DNA of 7,255 nucleotides from an uncultured Chlorobiaceae bacterium. Its GTDB lineage: Bacteria > Bacteroidota > Chlorobiia > Chlorobiales > Chlorobiaceae. The notes beneath the pieces are model-generated. The model was not told the origin of the DNA. It ran no database searches and saw only the letters and a list, made by a program, of their open reading frames with translations. Where the stretch lies: NCBI GenBank assembly GCA_903929845.1, contig CAIYWF010000083.1:1-7255 (forward strand), in the 5' to 3' direction. Below are positions 1 to 5,040 of this stretch, piece after piece. Position 1 is the first letter of the stretch. Each line of letters opens with the position of its first letter. The position numbers were made by a program, and so were the translations under genes.

Positions 1-346
1 AAACCCCATGTGTTGCCGCAAGGACGATGGCATTGATGTCAGCATGAATCGTGTTGACACAGTTCTCTTCGATAGTCCCGTCTGGATGTTTGCTCTGGTA
101 AATAAGACAGTTGCTGTCGGTACAGTGAGGGAGCCCGGATGGCGCACCGTTATAGCCGGTCGAAAGAATACTGTTCTCCCGGACGATGACCGCTCCGATA
201 TGAGCCCGGCTGCAGGTCGCCCGGCGCGAAATAAGATGAGCGACGTTCATGAAGTACTCATGCCAGCCAAGTCGCTTTTCAGGGACTGAAGACCCCTCAC
301 CTTTTTCACCCGAACAGCAGCTTCCGCTCTTCATTTCTTCATGCAT
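1..346 (-). CDS. dCMP deaminase (ComEB/deoxycytidylate deaminase family), 3' part missing at window edge
   Basis: Zinc-dependent deaminase expected to convert dCMP to dUMP in the cytosol, feeding dTMP synthesis. About 115 N-terminal residues are visible. After a Cys/Ser/Gly-rich leader (residues 1-25) the family core begins with WHEYFMNVAHLISRRATC (28-45), then HIGAVIV, GYNGAPSGLPHC (64-75), a second cysteine at 80, and CVNTIHADINAI (96-107). The PCxxC zinc pair expected downstream lies beyond the left edge. The catalytic signature, normally His-Ala-Glu, reads His101-Ala-Asp103 here. The start is uncertain: the ATG at 346 follows an AGGA by only 2 nt, and a second in-frame ATG lies at 334; an in-frame stop at 362-364 excludes anything longer. 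It lies 112 nt downstream of the stress-protein gene on the same strand. Family assignment is firm; substrate (dCMP rather than another deoxycytidine compound) is inferred from the family. Confidence 0.88.
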   Translation of the reverse strand, partial: MHEEMKSGSCCSGEKGEGSSVPEKRLGWHEYFMNVAHLISRRATCSRAHIGAVIVRENSILSTGYNGAPSGLPHCTDSNCLIYQSKHPDGTIEENCVNTIHADINAIVLAATHGV

Positions 347-458
347 AGTCCTGTTCTTTATTTAAGTACATGGCTGGAAAAAATACTTTAACTTTAAATG
401 TAATGAAAAAGATCGGGCTCATGCAAAACACGACCACTCTTTCTGCAAGGAGAGCTGC

Positions 459-869
459 TCATTGATGGGGTTTGACAAGAAGCAGGGGAATGGTGATTTT
501 TTCACGGAGAGTCCTTGAAACACTGCCGAAGAGGATTCTTCCGGGCAGGCGGTGACCATGGAGAGCCATTGCGAGGAGATCGTAACCGTTTTCTTCGATC
601 TCCCTGAGAATCTCTCTTTCCGGCTCTCCACTTCGGATGACCGTGCGGGCATCAATCCCTTCGGCCTGCAGTTTATTGAGGTAACGGTCGAGGGTAATGA
701 TGGACTGTTCGCGAAAATACCTCTCCTGATCAAGGGTATGTGAGTGAATGACATGCAGCAGATGCAGTGTGGCACCAAGCTGATGCGCCAGTGCTGAAAC
801 ATGCTCAATAATGGTCTCATCCACAGGTGAGCAGTCGATAGCAACAAGGATTTCTTTGTAGAGTTTCAT
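459..869 (-). CDS. Universal stress protein (UspA family, ATP-binding type)
   Basis: Small single-domain cytosolic protein of 136 residues, the usual length for one Usp domain. The first strand KEILVAIDCS (5-14) carries the family's Asp12 near its end. A long helix runs about 17-31, the second strand is HLLHVIH, and the nucleotide-binding loop is ALHG followed by nine residues and GSVS (102-118), before the final strand IPLLLVK (127-133). The family pattern is G-2x-G-9x-G-S/T; here the first glycine is Ala102, while Gly105, Gly115 and Ser116 are kept, so ATP binding is plausible but not certain. The ATG lies 1 nt after the stop of the NRAMP gene, and a strong GGAGG sits inside the end of that gene, 8 nt before the ATG. 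The two are therefore almost certainly cotranscribed and translationally coupled, which suggests a role linked to metal uptake or metal stress. The exact function is unknown. Confidence 0.93.
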   Translation of the reverse strand: MKLYKEILVAIDCSPVDETIIEHVSALAHQLGATLHLLHVIHSHTLDQERYFREQSIITLDRYLNKLQAEGIDARTVIRSGEPEREILREIEENGYDLLAMALHGHRLPGRILFGSVSRTLREKITIPLLLVKPHQ

Positions 870-870
870 C

Positions 871-2115
871 TCAGCTTCCTCCGGTCAGTGTCGTGTAAAA
901 TAAATAGATGTTGAGAACGATAACAATCAGAGAAATAATTGATGCGGCGGCAAACTCGACGTTACGGCTTCTGAAACCACCCATCACCTTGCTGTTGCGG
1001 CAAAGTATGAGGAGCGGCACAAGGGTAAAGGGAAGCTGTATGCTCAGGATTACCTGGCTGAAAATAAGAATGCGAAAGGTGTCCAGACTGAAGAAAATAA
1101 TCAGGAAAGCCGGAATGGCAGTTATAAAGACCGCAATCCTGTAGAGCGCGGTTCGGGGATCTTCCGGCTTGCCCAGAAAACCGGTTATAACATCGGCTTC
1201 TGCCATTGAGGCGGTCAAGGAAGAGCTTACTCCAGAAAAAATGAGAGCTATGGCAAACAGTAGACCGGCAAGCGGGCCAGCAAGTGGTTTCAGTGTTGCC
1301 GATGCCTGTTCGATACTGTTTACCGGAATGTGGTTGTTATAAAAAACCGCAGCCGCAACGATGATCATTGCAGAGTTCACCACCCAGCCCAGAGTCATGG
1401 CGGAGAGGGTATCCATTTTTTCATATCGGAGCAGTTCTCGCTTTTCTTCCTCCGAAATCCCCCACTGCCGGCTGTGAATGACATTTGAATGCAGGAAAAT
1501 GTTGTGCGGCATCACTACAGCTCCGAGAATGGCCAAGGCTGTATAAATGCTTTTTTTACCTACTTCCGGCACAAGAAGCCCGGAAACTGTGGCGCTCCAG
1601 TCTGGCTTGATGATCAAAAGCTCAACAAGGTAGCATAAGGTGATAATGCCAAGAAAGCTTACAATGATTGTTTCTATTCGGTGGTATCGCTGACTGATGA
1701 CCAGAAAAACCTTGAGTAGAAGCGTTATGAGAGCTCCGGACCAGAGGGGGATTCCGAAAAGAAGTGTGAATCCGATACCGCCTCCCAAAAGCTCGGCAAC
1801 ATCGGTTGCTATGCAGGCAAGGACAACGCTGCAACCAAGAAAAGCCGTGACCGGCTTTGGAAAAAAGTCGCGGATGTTTACGGCTAATGATTTTCCGGTA
1901 GCAATGCCCAGTTTAGCGGCGCTATGCTGAATAAGGACAAGCATGACGGTACCTAAAGTAACCACCCAGAGTAACTGGTATCCAAACTTTGACCCTCCCT
2001 CGATATTTGTAGCCCAGTTGCCTGGATCGATAAATCCGACGGTAACCAAAAAGCCCGGCCCAAGAAAACTGAGGAGTGTTTTGAAGGAAAAGATTTTCTT
2101 TTTTGCTTTTGGCAT
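871..2115 (-). CDS. mntH: NRAMP-family divalent metal (Mn2+/Fe2+) transporter, MntH-like
   Basis: Inner-membrane proton-coupled importer of Mn2+ and/or Fe2+, 414 residues, in the normal range for bacterial NRAMP proteins with about 11 membrane helices. The two metal-site motifs are intact: FIDPGNW in TM1 (Asp30, Asn33) and AVVMPHNIFLHS in TM6 (Ala199, Met202), as in metal-transporting members rather than the Mg-type relatives that lack the methionine. ATDVAELLG (103-111) matches the conserved TM3 segment. The N-terminus is a short basic tail (MPKAKKKIF). No ribosome site is visible before the ATG, and the next upstream element is a 16-bp inverted repeat 19 nt away, shared with the divergent thioesterase gene. 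The stop codon is followed after 1 nt by the usp start. Whether Mn or Fe is the preferred substrate cannot be told from sequence; the symbol is by family. Confidence 0.94.
   Translation of the reverse strand: MPKAKKKIFSFKTLLSFLGPGFLVTVGFIDPGNWATNIEGGSKFGYQLLWVVTLGTVMLVLIQHSAAKLGIATGKSLAVNIRDFFPKPVTAFLGCSVVLACIATDVAELLGGGIGFTLLFGIPLWSGALITLLLKVFLVISQRYHRIETIIVSFLGIITLCYLVELLIIKPDWSATVSGLLVPEVGKKSIYTALAILGAVVMPHNIFLHSNVIHSRQWGISEEEKRELLRYEKMDTLSAMTLGWVVNSAMIIVAAAVFYNNHIPVNSIEQASATLKPLAGPLAGLLFAIALIFSGVSSSLTASMAEADVITGFLGKPEDPRTALYRIAVFITAIPAFLIIFFSLDTFRILIFSQVILSIQLPFTLVPLLILCRNSKVMGGFRSRNVEFAAASIISLIVIVLNIYLFYTTLTGGS
878..882 (-). promoter_or_regulatory. Ribosome binding site of the usp gene, inside mntH
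   Basis: On the minus strand GGAGG is followed by 8 nt and then the usp ATG at 869. It overlaps the codons for the Gly-Gly-Ser end of the transporter. This placement supports translational coupling and fixes the usp start. Confidence 0.8.
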
Positions 2116-2134
2116 CAGTGACGTTTTATTTTTG

Positions 2135-2173
2135 GCACAGCTTCTTATAAAATTAAGTTATAAGGAGCTGTGC
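2135..2173. repeat. 16-bp near-perfect inverted repeat in the mntH/thioesterase divergent spacer
   Basis: The left arm GCACAGCTTCTTATAA (2135-2150) and right arm TTATAAGGAGCTGTGC (2158-2173) match at 15 of 16 positions; the one exception would be a G-U wobble in plus-strand RNA. The spacer is 7 nt (AATTAAG). The element lies 19 nt upstream of the mntH start and 29 nt upstream of the thioesterase ATG at 2203. It could be an operator for a dimeric regulator acting on both genes, or an RNA hairpin in a 5' leader. An AAGGAG ribosome-site-like sequence (2162-2167) and a candidate GTG start (2170) lie in the right arm. It has no run of T after it on the plus strand, so it is not a typical terminator. 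I could not match it to the MntR, Fur or DtxR consensus as I know them. Confidence 0.7.
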
Positions 2174-2202
2174 TTCACCCAAATCTACATTTTTATTTTG
2201 TC

Positions 2203-2595
2203 ATGGAAACTTATAAGCTTGTTTTGCCTGAACACCTTAACCATTACGGATTTCTCTTCGGCGGAAACCTTTTGAAGTGGATTGATGAGGTAAGCTATAT
2301 CACGGTATCTCTGGATTATCCCGGATGTAACTTTGTTACGGTGGGGATGGACAAGGTGGAGTTCAAGAAAAGCATTCGGGGCGGTTCTATTCTTTGTTTT
2401 GTGACTGATAAAAGCAGAATAGGGCGTACGTCGATTGAATACACGGTGCACGTCTACAAAAAAAGTATTGAAACCGGCGAAAGAATTCTTGCTTTCAGTA
2501 CCAATATCACCTTTGTCTGTCTTGATGAAGACGGGGCAAAAAAAGAGCTTTGCTGCGGACATAAAAAAACCGACCCGGACAAGAACTGCATCTGA
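2203..2595 (+). CDS. Acyl-CoA thioesterase, hotdog fold (YciA/ACOT-like)
   Basis: Cytosolic enzyme expected to hydrolyse acyl-CoA to free acid and CoA. It has 130 residues with a single hotdog domain. The N-terminal strand ETYKLVLPEHLNHYGFLFGG leads into the central helix NLLKWIDEVSY, with Asp28 in the position of the catalytic acidic residue of the YciA/ACOT7 group. VEFKKSIRGGS (52-62) and the strand FSTNITFVCLDEDG (98-111) are also typical. The C-terminal tail is short and Cys-bearing (Cys117, Cys118, Cys129). The start is chosen at the ATG because the conserved domain begins there. A longer reading from GTG at 2170 adds 11 residues and sits just 2 nt after AAGGAG, but that leader matches no family feature I know. 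No good ribosome site precedes the ATG. The gene is divergent from mntH and convergent with lptF. The natural acyl chain is unknown. Confidence 0.88.
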   Translation: METYKLVLPEHLNHYGFLFGGNLLKWIDEVSYITVSLDYPGCNFVTVGMDKVEFKKSIRGGSILCFVTDKSRIGRTSIEYTVHVYKKSIETGERILAFSTNITFVCLDEDGAKKELCCGHKKTDPDKNCI

Positions 2596-2604
2596 TGCTG
2601 CTCG

Positions 2605-2638
2605 GTTCAATACCTCTCGTTATCGGGAGGTATTGAAC
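2605..2638. terminator. 12-bp hairpin between convergent thioesterase and lptF genes
   Basis: The arms GTTCAATACCTC (2605-2616) and GAGGTATTGAAC (2627-2638) are perfectly complementary with a 10-nt loop. It begins 9 nt after the thioesterase stop. The lptF stop codon (2620-2622) is in the loop and the last lptF codons form one arm. Its position between convergent genes suggests a shared transcript end, but neither strand has a T-run right after the stem, so it may be a stabilising 3' structure rather than a classical intrinsic terminator. Confidence 0.55.
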
Positions 2639-3945
2639 ACCGCTCCGGTCAGACTGAGAACAAGCCAGATGCCGATACAGACCATCACGGTATTGGCCAG
2701 CCACATAGAAATCATGGGGTCAAGCAAACCACGTTCGGCAATTTTTTCGCCTGCAATCATGATCATCCAGTATAAGACGAAAAAAAGCAGCGATATGGCA
2801 GCCCCTGCACCAAAACCGCCGCGCCGCGCGAGAACGCCAAGAGGAGCACCGACCATTGCAAAAACAAAACAAGCCAGGGATAGTGCGTATTTTTTATGAT
2901 AGGCGGCCATGTAACGGTTGTACATGCTCTGGTTTGATGCAATGCTGGTGAGTTCGCCGTCAAGTTGGGCAAGTTGTTGGTCAATATAGCCTGCGGTTGA
3001 GGTTATAGCCTTTGATGACGGAGAGGCCGCGTGAAGGGGGCCGGGAGGTTCGGCGCGGGATTGTGTCATACGCTCTGCCAATTTTTCAAGAGGCATGCGG
3101 ATGCGTTTTTCGGATTCCAACATCCTTTTCTTGATTTCATTGCCGATACTATGCAGCTCGTTTGCTGAAAGCTCGTTGTCGCCAGAACGCATCCTGTTCC
3201 CGGAAGAGCGCGTAAAACCGGTACCTGATGACTCAAAAACAAAGCGCTGTTTCCTGAAGCTCATGTTGCGGGAGCTTTTGTGATCCGGTTGGTGTATTTG
3301 ATGAATCTCCCCGTTATAGAGCGTCATCACCAGATACTGGTAATCAGCGGTAAAATCAATGTTTCCCTTTTCAGCCGTCACCACGGTGCTGTACTCTGGT
3401 CTTGTAACATCATAAATTATAATGCCATAAAGATTTCTCAAACGATCATCGGATTTACTGATGAAGATGGAATAACCGTCCACAAGTGTTGAAAAAGCGT
3501 TTTCTGTTAATCCGAACGCAGGTTTCGATCTTGCGATATCGACCATCATTGATTTCGCATAATAGTTTGCCTGGGGAAGAACAACATTATTGAACCGTTC
3601 TACAAGCGCGGAGAGAAGAAGTCCTGCCAGGAGCATAGGAATCATCAGCCGGTAGAGAGAGATGCCGGATGCCCTGAAAACGGTCATTTCCGAGGGAGTG
3701 GTCAGAGAACCGAATGCCATAACGACGGCAACAAGCACGGCCATTGGCGCGGCAAGGCCAACCATCCATGCGGACTGCAGCATAATGAGTTCTACAATAG
3801 AGGAAAAACCAATACCCTTGCCGATGAAGCGATCGGCAAACGTTGAAAAAAACTGGAGTATCAGAACAAAAAAAAGGGTGATAAATGCAAATAGAAAAGG
3901 CCCGATATGCGATTTGAGGATATATCGATCAATTATTTTTAACAA
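2620..3945 (-). CDS. LptF/LptG-family permease of the LPS export ABC transporter (YjgP/YjgQ)
   Basis: Inner-membrane subunit of the LptB2FG exporter, which extracts lipopolysaccharide from the inner membrane and passes it to the periplasmic bridge. It has 441 residues. The N-terminus LKIIDRYILKSHIGPFLFAF is typical, followed by three membrane helices (about 15-35, 55-80 and 98-115), a periplasmic beta-jellyroll domain (about 135-240), then three C-terminal helices (about 354-372, 378-398, 412-434) containing the conserved FVFAMVGAPLGVLARRGG stretch. It is longer than the roughly 360-residue enterobacterial proteins because of a hydrophilic, charged insert at about 240-350. The start is a TTG with no visible ribosome site; an in-frame stop at 3958-3960 leaves no upstream alternative, and the family N-terminus matches this start. 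LptF cannot be told from LptG by eye, so no symbol is given. It is convergent with the thioesterase gene. Confidence 0.92.
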   Translation of the reverse strand: MLKIIDRYILKSHIGPFLFAFITLFFVLILQFFSTFADRFIGKGIGFSSIVELIMLQSAWMVGLAAPMAVLVAVVMAFGSLTTPSEMTVFRASGISLYRLMIPMLLAGLLLSALVERFNNVVLPQANYYAKSMMVDIARSKPAFGLTENAFSTLVDGYSIFISKSDDRLRNLYGIIIYDVTRPEYSTVVTAEKGNIDFTADYQYLVMTLYNGEIHQIHQPDHKSSRNMSFRKQRFVFESSGTGFTRSSGNRMRSGDNELSANELHSIGNEIKKRMLESEKRIRMPLEKLAERMTQSRAEPPGPLHAASPSSKAITSTAGYIDQQLAQLDGELTSIASNQSMYNRYMAAYHKKYALSLACFVFAMVGAPLGVLARRGGFGAGAAISLLFFVLYWMIMIAGEKIAERGLLDPMISMWLANTVMVCIGIWLVLSLTGAVFNTSR

Positions 3946-4130
3946 CTTTATAACTTTTTATTTTTGGTAGTTACATAAAAACGCCTTCTACTAATACGCT
4001 CATTCAATTCAATAAGCGCCTGCTTTTCTGTAAGATACAAACTCTGGAGTATCTATCAACGAGTTAGAGTGAGCTGCAAATATTCCATTATCGATTCTCA
4101 GGGCTTCAAAGAAAGACAAGAAGTGGTTCA

Positions 4131-4176
4131 AGCCCCGGTGGGGCGGCATGTTGGTAGAAATGAACAAGGCCCACCC
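4131..4176. repeat. Candidate dispersed intergenic repeat with GCCCC/GGGGC palindrome
   Basis: The block opens with GCCCC-GGT-GGGGC (4132-4144), continues through GGCATGTTGGTAGAAATG and ends near GGCCCACCC (4168-4176), which can also pair with the GGTGGG at 4138-4143. It is more GC-rich than its surroundings. Its form resembles short repeats beginning AGCCCC and containing GGGGCG with a GTAGAAA-like segment, which I recall from intergenic regions of Chlorobi and Bacteroidetes genomes. That is recollection only. With a single copy in this window, repeat status is inferred. Confidence 0.4.
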
Positions 4177-4220
4177 GTTTTTCTCGTGAGGCCGAAAGCT
4201 CCCTTCAAAAGGCATAAAAC

Positions 4221-4258
4221 AATAAAGACTTACAAGCCTGAACCTGTAAGTCTTTATT
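4221..4258 (-). terminator. Intrinsic terminator of the secG-tRNA-Lys transcript
   Basis: The arms AATAAAGACTTACA (4221-4234) and TGTAAGTCTTTATT (4245-4258) are perfectly complementary over 14 bp with a 10-nt loop. The hairpin begins 5 nt past the CCA end of the tRNA gene. Read on the minus strand the stem is followed by GTTTTATG, and on the plus strand by TTATAT, so it could work in both directions. Confidence 0.8.
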
Positions 4259-4263
4259 TTATA

Positions 4264-4338
4264 TGGTGCACCCGGGAGGACTCGAACCTCCAACCCATTG
4301 ATTAAGAGTCAATTGCTCTACCATTGAGCCACGGGTGC
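4264..4338 (-). tRNA. tRNA-Lys (anticodon CUU)
   Basis: The 75-nt gene folds into a full cloverleaf: acceptor GCACCCG/CGGGTGC, D arm GCTC-AATGGTA-GAGC, anticodon stem ATTGA/TCAAT with loop CTCTTAA giving anticodon CTT, T arm GGAGG-TTCGAGT-CCTCC, discriminator A and an encoded CCA end. It reads AAG lysine codons. A73 and the U35-U36 pair are the usual lysine identity elements. Its 5' end is only 8 nt from the secG stop codon, so it is very probably released from a secG-tRNA transcript by processing. Confidence 0.97.
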
Positions 4339-4346
4339 AGATAATT

Positions 4347-4697
4347 TTATTTTGCAGGCAGTAACGGAGTTGACGGTGCAGAAGGCACGGTTTTAGCAGG
4401 AGCTACGGGCCGGGCAGGAACACTCTGCTGAAGAATGCTTTCCTGCAAAGCTTTTGAGGACTCTTTGCCTGGGAGGGTGAACTGGGCTATAAAGCAAAGC
4501 AACATGACAACGGCAGCAAGGACGGCTGTCGTCTTGCTTAAAAAGTCACCAGTCCGCCTGACACCAAGAGTCTGAACAGTACCGAGGCTTGCCATACCGC
4601 CAGTCAGACCGCTGCCACTTTTTGGACTCTGCAACAAAATAACGCCAATAAGCAGAATCGATGCAAGTAAACCGACAATAACTATGAAAACATGCAT
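4347..4697 (-). CDS. secG: Preprotein translocase subunit SecG
   Basis: Small inner-membrane subunit of the SecYEG channel, which helps SecA-driven protein export. It has 116 residues with two membrane helices (about 2-22 and 56-74). Between them lies the conserved cytoplasmic loop: LLQSPKSGSGLTGG (21-34), then LGVRRTGDFLSKTT (44-57). The C-terminal tail from residue 78 is hydrophilic and ends in a Pro/Ala-rich stretch not needed for the SecG fold. The ATG at 4697 is chosen because helix 1 starts immediately there; an ATG at 4742 would add 15 charged residues unlike the family. The ribosome site is weak. The gene is 8 nt upstream of tRNA-Lys on the same strand, with no terminator between, and is divergent from the DUF2905-hisB pair. 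Confidence 0.93.
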   Translation of the reverse strand: MHVFIVIVGLLASILLIGVILLQSPKSGSGLTGGMASLGTVQTLGVRRTGDFLSKTTAVLAAVVMLLCFIAQFTLPGKESSKALQESILQQSVPARPVAPAKTVPSAPSTPLLPAK

Positions 4698-4790
4698 TTC
4701 GAGTCGCTCTAAATAATTCGCAAATAATCTTGTATCTTTCAATCAAAAGAAGGCCTAAATTTAGCAACTTTTAAAATATATCCAAATCTT
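4698..4790. promoter_or_regulatory. Divergent spacer that must hold the secG and DUF2905-hisB promoters
   Basis: These 93 nt separate two divergent starts and are AT-rich, with blocks such as TTTTAAAATATAT (4769-4781). I could not pick out a -35/-10 pair with proper spacing on either strand, so promoter content is inferred from gene orientation alone. Confidence 0.4.
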
Positions 4791-5033
4791 GTGTTTACTG
4801 ATGCTGGAAAATTAGTTACCATCACTGGCTTGGTTACCTTCATTATAGGCCTGCTCATGATAGCTTCTGACAAAACCGGATTATGGAACGGGTTCAACTG
4901 GTTCGGAAACCTTCCTTTTGACGTTAAAATTGAGAAAGACAACTTCCGGTTTTATTTTCCGATAGGTAGCTCAGCACTGTTTTCCATACTGCTCACCCTG
5001 ATATTTTTCCTTTTCAATAAATTTATTCGCTAA
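4791..5033 (+). CDS. DUF2905 family small membrane protein
   Basis: Uncharacterised 80-residue protein, a typical length for the family. It has two membrane helices (about 8-26 and 57-77) around a short loop carrying the family signature GNLPFDVKIEKDNFRFYFPIG (39-59, with the last residues entering helix 2). This fits an integral inner-membrane protein of unknown role. The start is a GTG: the frame is open further upstream, but no other start codon lies in a sensible place and the family's N-terminal helix begins soon after it. No ribosome site is evident. The gene lies 7 nt upstream of hisB on the same strand, so the two are probably cotranscribed; no functional link to histidine synthesis is known to me. 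Confidence 0.85.
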   Translation: MFTDAGKLVTITGLVTFIIGLLMIASDKTGLWNGFNWFGNLPFDVKIEKDNFRFYFPIGSSALFSILLTLIFFLFNKFIR

Positions 5034-5040
5034 TCAATCC

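Larger units (their letters stand above)
3946..4263. other. 318-nt region without a confident gene, between lptF and tRNA-Lys
   Basis: From the tRNA end leftwards it holds a terminator hairpin (4221-4258), a GC-rich repeat-like block (about 4131-4176) and an AT-rich leader of lptF (3946-4060). Longer open frames crossing into the tRNA give the peptides usually obtained by translating tRNA T-arms and are spurious. One short minus-strand reading frame (3948-4040, TTG start, 30 codons) ends 2 nt before the lptF start; its predicted product is charged and helix-like, but nothing else supports it as a gene. I found no convincing promoter for lptF, although one should lie here because a terminator separates it from secG and the tRNA. 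Confidence 0.6.

Noticed and set aside
8..289. Plus-strand open frame of 93 residues at the left edge
   Set aside because: It is antisense to the clear dCMP deaminase frame, which explains the same bases with family motifs.
419..458. Possible terminator after usp (CTCTCC/AAAGAG type stem)
   Set aside because: The stem is only six pairs with two wobbles, and the nearest T-run is about 30 nt away, so it does not support a transcript end before the dCMP deaminase gene.
2116..2202. Match of the inverted repeat to known Mn/Fe regulator boxes, and sigma-70 promoters in the spacer
   Set aside because: The arms do not fit the MntR, Fur or DtxR consensus as I know them, and the TTGGCA and TATAA-like hexamers present have spacings of 8 or 21 nt, outside the usual range.
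2185..2610. Minus-strand open frame of 141 residues opposite the thioesterase
   Set aside because: It is the antisense shadow of a well-supported hotdog enzyme and shows no domain or initiation signal of its own.
4009..4293. Minus-strand open frame of 94 residues beginning inside the tRNA
   Set aside because: Its first residues (MEVRVLPGAP) are the peptide commonly produced by translating a tRNA T-arm, and the frame then crosses the terminator hairpin and the repeat-like block.
4069..4305. Plus-strand open frame of 78 residues ending inside the tRNA
   Set aside because: Its end (CTREDSNLQPID) is the matching antisense tRNA artefact; it also crosses the terminator and has no family resemblance.
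4697..4742. Longer SecG start at the upstream ATG
   Set aside because: It would add a charged 15-residue extension ahead of the first membrane helix, unlike the family, which starts at the second ATG.
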